Shown here: positions 48,931 through 59,842 of the stretch, piece after piece
Numbering within the stretch: position 1 is the stretch's first letter
How the letters are laid out: each line of letters opens with the position of its first letter
Assembly (NCBI GenBank): GCA_029891385.1
Contig: CM057224.1
Location: 4,464,001-4,528,000 of the forward strand
Length of the DNA: 64,000 nucleotides
Reading direction: 5' to 3'
Origin: Erythroxylum novogranatense
Lineage: Eukaryota; Streptophyta; Magnoliopsida; Malpighiales; Erythroxylaceae
The notes under the pieces: model-generated
The model's database searches: none
Told to the model about the DNA's origin: nothing
Seen by the model: the letters and a program-made list of their open reading frames with translations, nothing else
Position numbers and translations under genes: made by a program

Positions 48931-49253
48931 CAGATCGGTACTTCCTCGATCTGCTTTACGGTCGGACGGAGTGCAGGTGGAATAGGTTCATGCACTGATC
49001 GGTGTTGAAGATTCGTGTGTCTTGGGTGCGACGTTATCCTCCACACCACGCCTCGCTTCTTCCCGTTCTAAGGTGTGAGGTTCTTTGTTGATCGTTAGGA
49101 TCGAGGATTCCGTCGAGAGGCATGCGGTCAGAAGCAGCATAATTGCAGTGCAAACAAACCTAGACGCCAGATCGCCAGGCGCGATAATGCTACATCGTAA
49201 TTCGTCTCCATTGCTGGCCGATTTGTGTGGTTACGGGCGTGGTTTCGGAAGTC

Positions 49254-49272
49254 GGCCCCACGGTGGGCGCCA
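49254..49272 (-). other. Primer binding site of the Tat fragment
   Basis: The minus strand reads TGGCGCCCACCGTGGGGCC, two bases after the LTR end ACAGAACCA. This TGGCGCC-type site is common in Tat-branch elements. Confidence 0.7.
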
Positions 49273-49274
49273 AT

Positions 49275-49709
49275 TGGTTCTGTCGATTCAGTCGAATTTG
49301 AGCAGTGCGTTGTTTGGATCCATGAGTTGGCAACCTTCGCGTTGTTCTTCGACGTAAATATACCTGCAAAACAAGGAAGACTCGTCGAGGGTGATGTCCC
49401 GATTAGCCCCTCCGACGCTCAAGTAAGTTTTCTGGTGAAGGTGAGAATCGATGCAGAGAAAAACAAATTAGGTTATGATCTCGCACTCAATTATGGGAAA
49501 AATACCTTATATATGAAGCAATAGCTAGGTTTAGTCTTCACGTCAGTGTGCACGGAGGTCTCTCACATGGAGACGGCCGAGGAGAACGTGGATTGGGCTT
49601 GGGCTCGACATAGCCATTGGGTAGGAGACTGATCTTTGATGAATGGATCAATCACCCATTTACGGTCGTCTTGACCGGTCCAGCTCAAAGACGCGACGAT
49701 TCAATTCCA
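49275..49709 (-). repeat. 5' LTR of the Tat fragment (about 435 bp)
   Basis: On the minus strand it begins TGGAATTGAATCG and ends ACAGAACCA, so TG...CA termini are present. A TATATAAGGTA promoter-like box lies near 49507-49517. No second LTR is present at the left end; the fragment stops inside gag at 35625. Confidence 0.6.
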
Positions 49710-50246
49710 ATAACAATAAGAATAATAACAACAACAATAACAACAACAATAACAAGAATAATAATAATAATCATGATGATGATGATGATGATGATGTATT
49801 CAAATATAAAATATAATTATAATTAGGTATAAATTGACTTACAAAAATTAATTAATGTATAACTTTGTTTATTTAGGAGGTATAATTAATTTTTCCCTTC
49901 AACATATTTAGCTAAAGATGAAAGAGCTACTCAAAACGTCAAAACGCTGTTATTGTGCAACTTTTCTAAATTCAACATTTTGATATAAATCAGTTAACTA
50001 TTTATGTTTTTACTAAGTAAAACTTTCAACTATTTGAAATAGTCAATCAGTTGAAAGATATGAATAAGCTAATTTTTAACTGACTCGATGTTAATCAAAC
50101 ACAGCCTGAGTCTGCTTTAGTTGCGAACCAATAATGTAGGTAGATGTTCATACTAGGGACGTAAAAAACAAAGCTTAATCATTATTTGATCCTCATCCGC
50201 AATAGTAACATCGAGCCTCAACAAATCAATGACTTTTTTGTTGAAT
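49710..50246 (+). repeat. Host-segment direct repeat, right copy (about 537 bp)
   Basis: Partner of 35104-35624. It begins exactly at the outer end of the Tat LTR and runs into single-copy sequence after TTTTTTGTTGAAT at 50246, so this copy keeps the original right-hand context. Confidence 0.9.
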
Positions 50247-51370
50247 GCATATGTTGTTTCAGATATGTTCCCTCTTTACATCTTCAGCCGTACGTAGTTT
50301 TTGCTTCATGTATAATTTGTTTATAAGAGACTTCAACATGTAAGGACTCTTTAGCTTCTTCTATATTTCCATAAGGAATATAATATCCATTAACTACATG
50401 ACCTCGTCACCTAATAGTTCCAGTTACTCGTGCCTGTCACTCCTCCCTATCAAGCTCCTCTATGTCTTCTAGCTTATTCTTATGAGCCCCTTCAATAAGC
50501 TAGCGTTATTGCTCCATCATATCTTTCATTCTCTATTCCCAGTCTGAAGCTCCAATTCAATTGAATTTTCCACTTCAAATGCAAAGATAATTTTAAACAG
50601 AAATCTTTAATTTATCCTATGAGAATGAAAATAAATGAATAATAGTGTACCTATCGTTGCTCCTTTTGTATTTTTTTAAATAGAAAATAGAAAAGATAAT
50701 TCAGTATTATCTATGCTGAGAGAATAGAAAATGTGTTTTGTCTAGATAATTCAGTATTATCCCATTCTTCAGGTTCTGGAGTTTGATTGCAGGAAAACAG
50801 CATAGTTTTGTGTAAAGTTAAGAATTAACTGAGAGATGAGCAGCAAGTGCACTTTTTGCGGTCGAAGACGAGTTCATAAATCTATAAACAAGAAAGGAGT
50901 CATGAAAACAAGGCATCTTATAACAGGAAAAGCAAAGGGATCAAAAGCTAGCCAGCCTGACACCGAAAGTCTCCTTCTAACTAATGCCAGTAAAACCAGA
51001 GCACGTCCTTCTTTACTCTTAGTTTTGTTAAGCGAACTTTTCACCACAATAGCTTAATCTGTTGTGTGAGGCTAACTCAATTGATTTTATATATTTTCTA
51101 ACACACTCCTTCAAGTGAAAACTCTTTAGACTTGAAACTTGCATAAGCCTATTTTATCTTGTGCTTAATTTAATTAGAATAGGTAGGTGGTAGGATTCGA
51201 ACTCATGACCATTTGGTCATAGAGGCTCTGATACCATGTTAAGTGATCGTTTCACTACAATAGCTTAAGCTGTTGTATGAGGTTAACTCAATTAGTTTTA
51301 TATATTCTCTAACAAGTTTTACTTAGAAAAAAAAAAGAGAAAAGGAAAAATTAAGTAATTAGCTCCTTCT
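50247..51370. other. Intergenic sequence, no supported gene
   Basis: A 73-codon + ORF (50836-51057) has a CTFCGRRR start but no recognisable domain. Two near-copies of CACAATAGCTTAA...AACTCAATTGATTTTATATA lie at about 51042-51100 and 51255-51310. Confidence 0.4.
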
Positions 51371-51374
51371 TCAG

Positions 51375-51381
51375 TATATAA
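51375..51381 (+). promoter_or_regulatory. TATA box of the WAK-type gene
   Basis: TATATAA about 100 bp before the start codon, followed by a pyrimidine-rich leader (CTCTCTTCTTCTG). Confidence 0.6.
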
Positions 51382-51480
51382 TGCACAGCAATAGCATTGC
51401 TCGTCACATCGTATTCTCTCTTCTTCTGAACTCCTTATATCTCTCTTCTATTTTCCTCCATTGACTCATTAACTCATAAC

Positions 51481-52474
51481 ATGACGACGCTGAAACCTTC
51501 TTGTGCAACTTTTCTTCTGTGTCTTTTCTTCTTCATAGCTTTTCCAAGTTTAGTATCGTCACAAGCTTGTAAGAGTTCTTGTGGTGAAATTCCCTTAAAG
51601 TATCCATTTGGAACTGGCCCTGGTTGTGGCGATCCAAGGTTCCAACAATATGTAAGCTGCAACCAAGAAAAACTCTCCTTCACCACACACACTGGTTGTT
51701 ACCCTGTAACAAGCATAGACTATAGCCAACAAGTCATGTACATCTCAGATCCTTCTATGTCAACCTGTGCATGTACTCAATCAAGCAAAGGTTTTGGCCT
51801 CGACTGGGATGCACCTTTCTCTTTCCATGATGACACTGTCTTCACGTTACTCGATTGTTCCACCACTTCTTCGCCTATCTTCCAAATCAATGGCTATGAT
51901 GGTGATAACAGCTCCAAAGTCCTTCGATGTGATACAACAGGTGCACCCATCTGCAGTTTCTTGTATACTTGCCGAGCAATCAGTCTACTCAATCTCCCTA
52001 TCTCTACGTGTTGTGTGTACACACCAGTAGATCTCGGTCCATCGTTTGAAATGGATTTGCAGAAGTTGAAATGCACTGCATATGCTGGGTTCTACAGCTT
52101 CAGTGGCCAGGAATCTAACCCTGAGAATTGGAAGTATGGAATAGCACTTAAATATAAGTTCAATGTGTACAACGACTACCCAACTTCGTGTGCTAATTGC
52201 GAGAGGAGCGGTGGAGCTTGTGGCTATGGTGGAGTTTACAATTCGTTGGTTTGCAACTGTCCCAATGGCTTCAACACAACATCAGATTGTCTCTTCGGCT
52301 CTTCGTTTAATCAAATTTCAAGGCTTCTGCCATGGCAGACAGGTAACTTTATCCTCAAATTTTCAGTTCTGAGACATTAACATAGCTAATAATATCCGAA
52401 CTTATAATCGTGGCATTCTTGCAGGTAATTGGCCTATGTATGCACTAGGATACTTTATTCTTTGGACCTTGTAG
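51481..52474 (+). CDS. Secreted WAK-type galacturonan-binding protein without kinase
   Basis: Two exons: 51481-52342 and 52425-52474. The 82-bp intron is GT-AG, giving 303 residues. Residues 1 to about 28 are a signal peptide (hydrophobic LLCLFFFIAF, then VSSQA). About 30-100 is a GUB_WAK domain: CKSSCGEIPLKYPFGTGPGC, then GDPRFQ, LSFTTHTGCYPV and YISDPSMSTCACT. A WAK-associated C-terminal domain ends CANCERSGGACGYGG..CNCPNGFN. There is no EGF repeat or kinase. After the splice the tail is NWPMYALGYFILWTL, a hydrophobic end that could be a GPI or membrane signal. Family members bind pectin in the cell wall; a role as a decoy or co-receptor is inference. Without splicing, translation would end in NFILKFSVLRH (299 residues). 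Confidence 0.88.
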
Positions 52475-53792
52475 ATTGGGAAATCCAAACTTCATTAAAA
52501 AGGTGGACTATCATCTTCAGTTAAAAAAGTTTCTTTACCAGAGAGAAATAAAGAACGCAAGTTTCCTGTACTCATCAGAACAGAATTTGGTTGTTTTTAA
52601 TGTAACTTCAGATGGAAAGAATGTGCAGAAAGAAAATAGCCACCTTTATCTCAATTTCAATTTCTGAGCTTCATAATTGTACTGTTCACCGACTACTTAA
52701 AAGCTAAGCAGCTTGAAAATTTCACTACAAGTATCCAGTTTCAGAAGATGAGAGTTATTAGGTGAGTCAACATTGTGATCCAGCTAGCACAGTAGGCCTT
52801 TATCTCACAGAAAGCTTGCCAGCATTAAAAATTACATCTGGGAATATGGTTCTCACTTTTTATCACTATATCCACCGAAGAAGAATCAATTTCATTGTAA
52901 AGGTTCTTTTCCTTGGACCTACTTGTTTAGCAAGCTCCAGGAAGCAATAAATCGAGCATTATTTGCAGCTATAGTGTTATTCTCATCATTAAGATCAGCA
53001 CTTTAGAACCATCATGCACTAAACAAAGTTGTAAACTAATGGAAGTGGTGGACGCAACGGCTGCCATTGCAAGGCCGAAACTTACAAGGAGTTTCATAAG
53101 AAAATTTGACACTGTAGTAGATTAAAGTACGGCAGAACTGTGCTTAATCATTCTTCTTCCCTGTATTAGTTTCTAAACTACAGCACTGTTTTGTTAAATT
53201 TTAACCTTTAGCTATTTAGACAAAAAGCTTCCACTCTCACCACCAAACAACAACCTTCTGGAATTTAATAAAATGCACTTTGAAGTGCTTTAAGTATTCT
53301 CTTTTTATTCTGCTTGTGGTCCACGTATATGTCGACAGATCATTCCTTCAAGCAGTTGAGAACTCTGAAAGGCAAAAGCTTTTTCTGTAAGGCTAACAAA
53401 TTCTAATCTCCTCCACAGTGAGTTTTCAGCTTCAAATGATGCTAAGTTTCCTGCTTTTATTCAATATGAAAAAATTATTCATGTGAACCAAAAACAAGTT
53501 AAGACTCCATAAGTCTGTTCTTAAATATTGCAAGTCCATTTTTTGAGTTTGTTTTGCAGAGAAAGGGAGATCACAAGGCAAATTTGTATATTACTTCCTG
53601 AAAACAATGTTCCTCGACCATTCCCTTCAACTATGGGAACTGGTTTTCCAGGAATAGAAAACCCCATTAAATATCTTCACTTCTGCGCAGGGATGTACAA
53701 CAGCCTCAACAATTGTTTCTCATGTGAAAACTTTCTTTCTTCCAACTTCCCAACTTTGTAGCTCAATGCAGCTACAGCCTGTGCTTTAACTA
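52475..53792. other. Intergenic region between convergent genes
   Basis: Holds the 3' ends of the convergent WAK-type and galactosyltransferase genes. Short ORFs (for example 53528-53761) match nothing I know. No repeats stand out. Confidence 0.5.
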
Positions 53793-56721
53793 TCATCTGG
53801 TATTGCAGCAATGAGGCTTTCCTTCTTGTAATTTGTCCCACAAGCACATCATCTGCCTCGGCGACTGGTAATGAGCAGTGTAATAATCATCAATGCACCC
53901 ATGCTGACAGAACTTGAAGCTGTGTACGTACTCCACAGGTTTCGAACTGTTGAACTTTTCAACCCACATTCCCATACTCACATCTTCCATCTTAAACAAC
54001 TACAGGATGGCAGATTGATTTTAGGTTATGAGTTAAGGCAGTCACAAAATCCCATTAACTTAAATGCAAAAGATGTGATGCACGCATCAACATGCAAGCA
54101 CATACAACCACCTAGGGAGAAAGGAATTTTAACATACCCTCAACTTATGATTTTCAAATTCTGTGACAATGAAACACGCAATGTCAGACGACAGCATGTA
54201 ACCTGGACCATCTGCATATGGTGGATATTCTTCTTCTGACCACTCCTGTACAAGGGAACCAATGAAAACAAGGAAACAATAGTATATCAGGGATACCCAG
54301 GATGGGCCTCCACTGAAGAAAATAACAGAGGATGAAAGCCCTCTTCCCCAGTGTCCTAGGACCTTTTAAGAACCAAGAACAATTGCAACTCAGCTTATAG
54401 CAAAAGGCTGGTAAACAGTAACAATTTCTCTGTACGTGGTTCATTTACCCTAAAACATACCTCGAAAGTCACTGCCCATTTACCACTGCGCAGGGGCTTG
54501 TGGTAGTAATTCATGTTTCCCATGAATAGGCTTCTGCTTCCATCAAATTTCTTAGCTTCCTTGATTACTTCATCAACTCTAACAAATGTGTCATCATCAC
54601 ACTTCATAACATACTTTGCAGCTATTCTGTGGGTCTGTTAATCGAAAAAGAATTCAAGTTACCTTCAGTGGTCCTACAAACTGAACACAAAATTGCAACT
54701 TGCAATCCATAACGAATAACGACTCTAGGAAAGACAAGAGCAGCACTCCGATCTCTCACCCCATATTCACAAATTGCAAGAGTCTTTAGCACAACTAGGC
54801 TGTAGTGATCCAAATAAGGAACAACAACAACATCTCCAAAATACTTTGCCTCTTTCTTTAGCTCTGCATTTATTTCTTTCTTTCCGTTCTGTCAGAATGT
54901 CACAAAACAATTTAGCATTTATATAGATGCATAGAGGATTCAAAAAAATTAATCAAAGCCTCCATTCTACATACTTACCAGAGCTACAAAGAAACGTGCA
55001 ACCACCAATGAAGATTTTATCGAGTTATGCTGCATCCATGTTTTCCTTACAGCCATCCGCTCAGCAAAATGGTTAGCAGCGGATAGAATACCAATGAATA
55101 GCTCTACCTGCCCCCGAAGAGGCGGCGCTTGCCACTGAGGAGACATCTCAAGATGCTGCTGTGAAGCGAAGGTTGGAAACGAAGCAGGTAAAGAAGCAGC
55201 AAATACAGAGTGCACATTGATATCTTCATTTAGGCACAAGGCAGTGGCATCCTCAAGAACAAATCCCTGATGAACGTCAGAAACTACTTTAAGAACATCT
55301 GTAACGACAGATTCGTCAAAAGTGCCAGGATTATTCAAAAGTTGAGAGAGTAGTTCACCGGTCGGTATGGGAATGAAGTGATATGCCTTCCATCCACGTT
55401 GATATGGTATCCTTCAAAGCCAGCTCTGAGTGTAAGAACAAATAACTTGCCCTCGACAAACGGGAATGGCCACTGATAGGAAATCCTTTTCCTCTGCCCG
55501 ATTAGCTTATTCAACCACCAAGAAAGCTTAGAATCTTCCTCGTTATTAGTATCTTTACGAAGCCACTTTTCACATTTCACCTGTCCATCAACTTCCAGAA
55601 AAACAGAAAACAAAAGGATAACAACATCAGAAGATTGGAAACTATTCCCATGTGCGAGAGAACAAGACACCCCAAATCAACAAGGAGAAGTAAATTATTT
55701 CCAAAACGTAAAAACTAAATACATAAAGAACTGCCCTGAGCAACGTATCAAAATTCCTCGTTACACCATAATACATAAACGATTTATTAATGAGAACTAC
55801 ACCAGAAATGAATCAAAGTCAGACTGCATTCATCACATTGATCACAACCTTGAATTAAATCAATCTTAACAGCATTACCTTTATCAGTCTCAAAGAAAAG
55901 AGCCCAGATAACTACATGAGAACAAACTCACCAGTATCCTCATTAGCTCTTGAGCCCCACCCCTCGCATCTCAATGGACTCCCCCACTGCATTCTATAGC
56001 AAGTGTTCTGCTCTATCACAGGTTTACCGCTCCAATCACCCTTCAATCTAGGATTGAAGTGTAAAATCCTTGGTGGGTCCTCACCATCAACGGTCTTAAG
56101 CCCCTGCAGCTCCATCACGAACTGTGAAACCATCAACGCACTTTCTCCTTCTTTCAACAATGAAATTTTCGGGTCTTTCTCTGGGTGTGCCCATTTCGGC
56201 TCTCCAACCACCGTTATGTGCGATCCTAGAGCCAACCCGCATGGAAGTTCCATGATTCTGTTCCGGGTTGAGAACTCCAACGCGGATAAAGCAATCGAAT
56301 CGGGACATTTCTCGATCATTTTGTCAATGCTATTCTCACTAACTTCAGTTAGCTTAGAGCTTTGCATTTCGTCCCACAATTTTTTGCCAGCTAGCAACCC
56401 CTGTTTCGCAGCTTTATGCAGTGGACTGAACTCGTCGATATTGTCGAACACAGTTTCATTAAAGAACACACCTGACGCTTCAATCTCTTCTCGCATTTTC
56501 CTTGTCGGAAGGTGGTCGATATATCGTCGGGTTTGGAAGTCAGTTCCGACCAGCCCCCACTGGCCGTCAAATGACAGGGACCTATAGCCATAGACAGTTC
56601 TGAAGACCAGAGGCACTTCAATGCCCATAAAGAGAAGGTAGACAAAAAGTGCAGCCATAAGAGTCTGGATCAATGTGACTCGAGTCGGCGGCGTTAATGA
56701 CTCGAACTTGGCTCGCTTCAT
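53793..56721 (-). CDS. GT31 galactosyltransferase with galectin domain (hydroxyproline O-galactosyltransferase type)
   Basis: Golgi type II enzyme that adds galactose. Seven exons with GT-AG introns: 56721-55932, 55591-55359, 55266-54979, 54888-54760, 54634-54461, 54245-54138, 53999-53793, giving 642 residues, the family size. A short cytosolic lead ([12 protein letters not shown]) precedes a membrane anchor (about 15-40, [20 protein letters not shown]). The galectin domain (about 190-380) includes [19 protein letters not shown] and FPYRPGF. The GT31 domain has [23 protein letters not shown] with the metal-binding DDD at 493-495, [10 protein letters not shown], and [10 protein letters not shown] (579-580). 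It ends GKPHCCNTR. From memory it resembles Arabidopsis GALT4/5/6, which start arabinogalactan chains on hydroxyproline; a GALT1 (Lewis a) role is less likely. It looks intact, with reading phase kept across all junctions. Confidence 0.93.
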
Positions 56722-56759
56722 TGTCGGGGTGTGTTGAAGTAGTGAAATCGAAATGGTTA

Positions 56760-57250
56760 ATTTGATTGGAGGGACCTTATAATTTAGTGCTTAAATGAAG
56801 CTGCAGTTTGAGTTCTAAATTGGAGTTGCAAGGTAAAGGCACAGAGAGCCTTGGCAAGAGATGATTTAGGAAGGTTGAAAGGCAAAAGTCATTTCCATTG
56901 AAGGAGAGGCAAAGATGGTGCAAATATTCAGACAAGAACGTATCTTTACGAAAGACCCATGTTTTAAATCCCCCTATGAGTTGCCAAAACAGGACGCGTT
57001 TTCGAAAAGATTCAAGTTTTGGAGTTTCTCCTTGGACAGGCTTTTGTCAGAAGTTATTACAAACATAAACCGAGAAGAGGTTGAAACTACTAAGATAAGA
57101 ATTTGTGACAGTAACGTTTAAACGAAAGAGAAGATTAATTAATATTTACTATAAGATATCTAATTAAAAAACGCATGCCACGTGTGGTTATTAGAGGTCA
57201 ACGTATTAATATTTCTAAGATATCAATAACCATTAGGCTTGATAATTAGT
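56760..57250. other. Upstream region of the galactosyltransferase gene
   Basis: Holds the presumed promoter and 5' UTR of the minus-strand gene. No clear TATA box could be assigned. The + ORF at 56915-57121 is unrecognised. Confidence 0.4.
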
Positions 57251-57256
57251 TGGTGC

Positions 57257-58023
57257 TAGAGATGGCAGTGAATTTTCAATCCAATTAATATCCACACTAC
57301 CCAATTTGAAAAAATAGATATAGAAGTTAAAAAATAAATTTTAAATGGATATTGAAAAATAGATGTGGATATAGATTTAGATATGGGTCTAATGATAACC
57401 CGAATCATGATACTCATATCTTACCTGTTTTTTATTAACTTTATTTTTCTGTTTTTTATTGAATATTTATAGTTAAATATAATAAAATATTAATATTTTA
57501 TAAAAAGAAACAACTTTAAAATCTCCACTTTACTCCTTAGTACTCACATTTTTCATCATATTTTATTTTATTATAGGATGATAATAATGCAAATGATATG
57601 GAGATGGAGTTTTGAATGTTGTGGAGTTCATGTAAAGACAATTTGAAGCTTTAGATATTTCAATCTTTGTTCCAGTTCTTAATTATGAAAAATATATGTT
57701 GTCTTTGTACTAGACATTATGATTTTTATTATTCCAATTTTATGGTTTTAAGACATATAAATCAAAATATTGACTTATTATTATTAAAGTAATTTTGATT
57801 TATAGCGTTCGCAAAATTTGTTCTTTATATTTTATATTTAAAAGTTAAATGCTATATAACTCGATAGATATCCAAAAACCTGAACAATCCAATAGATTTA
57901 GATATGAGTAGTAAATCGTAAAAACCAATAGATATGGATATAGATATGGGTTGAGTCATAAAAAATAGATATGGATATGAATAGGGTAATACCCGAACCG
58001 AACCCTACTCATTGCCATCCCTA
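57257..58023. mobile_element. hAT-like non-autonomous element (TAGGGATGGCA ends)
   Basis: The left end TAGAGATGGCAGTGA and the right end (reverse complement) TAGGGATGGCAATGA form a 15-bp imperfect inverted repeat. The 8-bp flanks GTTGGTGC and ATTGATGT are a decayed possible target duplication. The interior is full of GATATGGATAT-type words and has no transposase. Confidence 0.6.
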
Positions 58024-58290
58024 ATTGATGTGGCACTAATTCAACGAGGCTTGGTTAGGCCTTAGGTTAAACTTGATGTCGGGGTTGTCCAGATTTGGTC
58101 AGACCTAAGATTCGATAGGCATGAACAAAGCGACGTCATTTTGCTAAAAAGATATCGTTTTGAATTTAAAAAAAAATAAAATGTCAAATTGACTCACTTA
58201 TGACCCAGTCGAGCCCAAACCTAGGCTTGAAATTGCATAAGCACATATCAGAGATTGTCCGACTCATTTGCCATCCCTAATAACTATCCA
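58024..58290. mobile_element. Relic of a second GCCATCCCTAA-ended element
   Basis: CATTTGCCATCCCTAATAAC at about 58268 repeats the right-end motif of the preceding element, with GACCCAGTCGAGCCC-type words inside. The left end was not found. Confidence 0.35.
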
Positions 58291-58355
58291 CTTATTCTTG
58301 AATTCTTCATCACTGTGGCTTCTTTGTTTAACAAGTGAAGATGATAATTGTGAGA

Positions 58356-59010
58356 CACTACAACAAAGCTGACTTTTAGCTATGTTTTTTTAACAATGAT
58401 TTGAAAATCGTCGCTAAAAGTCAGCTTTTAGTGACGATTTATGAATTTGTTTAAAAGTCCAACTTTTGGCAACGACTTAACGATTCGTCGCTAAAGGCTT
58501 ATGTTTTATGACGGCTTGGACATTTTGTCGCTAAATGTCAAAGATTTGGCGACACTTTGACTATTTCGTTGCCAAAAGTTGAACATTTGACGACGATTAG
58601 CGTAATTGTCACTAAACACTACAATAATGTAGACTTTTGGCTACGTTTTTTAGTACGATTTTGGAAATTGTTGAGAAGAGTAGATATTTAATTACGATTT
58701 CCTAAAATCATCATAAAATTTTTGTTACGATTTTAGGAAATCATCGTGAAAAGTCAACATTTAGTGATGAAATTTTGCAACGATTTTGTAAATCGTTGCC
58801 AAAAATTAAACTTTTGAACTTTTAGTGACGAATTAAGTTCAACTTTTTGCGACGATTTCTAAAATCTTCACCAAAGGTTTAATTTTTAACTACAATTTTA
58901 AGAAATTGTCCCTAAAAATTAAGTTTTCACAACGATTTCTGAGATTGTCACTAAAGGTTTAGTTTTTAGTGACCATTTTGAAAATGGTTGCTAAAAGATT
59001 AAGAGCAAAA
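58356..59010. mobile_element. CACTA-type transposon terminal region(s)
   Basis: CACTACAACAAAG at 58356 and CACTACAATAATG at 58617 match CACTA left termini. Between and after them the word GACGATTT..GTCGCTAAAAG recurs more than ten times in both orientations, as in CACTA subterminal repeats. No transposase and no clear right end were seen. Confidence 0.65.
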
Positions 59011-59074
59011 ACTAGGAGGGAACGAAAAAAATGGCACAAATAGAAAATCGTAAAACAAAAAAAACTCATCTCTC

Positions 59075-59530
59075 AACCCTAAAAGCAATGCATTATCTCT
59101 CGCCATCCCAGACCTGGCCTTCGAGTTATGGCTCTGAGACTTCGGCTACCTCGAAATTCTCAACCAAAGCGTAAACACTATCACCGCAGCAGCCACCAAC
59201 GTTAGCTCCACCACCCCTTCCAATACCACCACTTCAACTACTAGCATAACAAGTGGCTTATTCGTTTCTTTACTCTTTCATGTCCTTACTTTGCTCTCTG
59301 TCTTCACTCTCAATCCCTTCTCTAATTTCACTACCGATGACTTCTCCGTCCAAACTCCTTCCTAGACTCGCTCTTTTTTTGGGGAATGTGGGTCCTATTC
59401 ATTACCGTCGGGGTCTTACCAGACTAGGCTTTGCGCTTATAAAAAAGTCAAGTTTTATGCCTAAAATTACGCTTCTCTCTTCATTCTGTTCTTTGTTTGT
59501 ACTTTGTATTGTACTCTCTCTCTCTACATG
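59075..59530 (+). pseudogene. PRA1 family protein H pseudogene
   Basis: Read from 59075, the frame encodes NPKSNALSLAIPDLAFELWL, a stop, DFGYLEILNQSVNT, a Ser/Thr-rich stretch, GLFVSLLFHVLTLLSVFTLN, PFSNFTTDDFSVQTPS, another stop, then TRSFFGECGSYS and a decayed hydrophobic segment. This follows plant PRA1-H proteins (prenylated-Rab acceptors of the secretory pathway) from near the N-terminus to the start of the membrane domain. In-frame stops lie at 59135 (TGA) and 59363 (TAG), with more near 59460. The last third of the protein is absent. It directly follows CACTA subterminal repeats, so capture by the transposon is likely. Confidence 0.7.
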
Positions 59531-59758
59531 TATGTATGTTTATGTGTGAGTTTAGTGGTGTATGTTTGGTTTCGAATGAAAATTGAGAAAATGATGAAAT
59601 ATTTTATAGATTGTGGAATGACGTGCATACTTCAATTTGATGTAAGAGAGAGAGACATTGAGGAGAAGGTTCTAAATTCCGGTGATCAGGACCTCTTGAG
59701 CAAGGAATTGCAACTCGACACTAAGGCAGTTTCTTCTTTCGCTCCTCCTTGTAAGTGC

Positions 59759-59818
59759 AAGTCGACTTGTACATGGGGTAAGTCGACTTACACGTATTCA
59801 GTACCGATAAGTCGACTT
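59759..59818. repeat. Three palindromes AAGTCGACTT
   Basis: The perfect 10-bp palindrome AAGTCGACTT occurs at 59759, 59780 and 59809. Confidence 0.9.
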
Positions 59819-59842
59819 ATGCAAGGACGGTACTGTTTATAT

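Noticed and set aside
52475..53760. Possible kinase exons of the WAK-type gene
   Set aside because: No kinase motif (glycine loop, HRD, DFG) is visible in any frame; the spliced ORF stops cleanly at 52474.
56003..56587. 194-codon plus-strand ORF
   Set aside because: Antisense shadow of galactosyltransferase exon 1.
57257..58023. Autonomous hAT transposase
   Set aside because: No ORF of suitable size or dimerisation-domain motif between the inverted ends.
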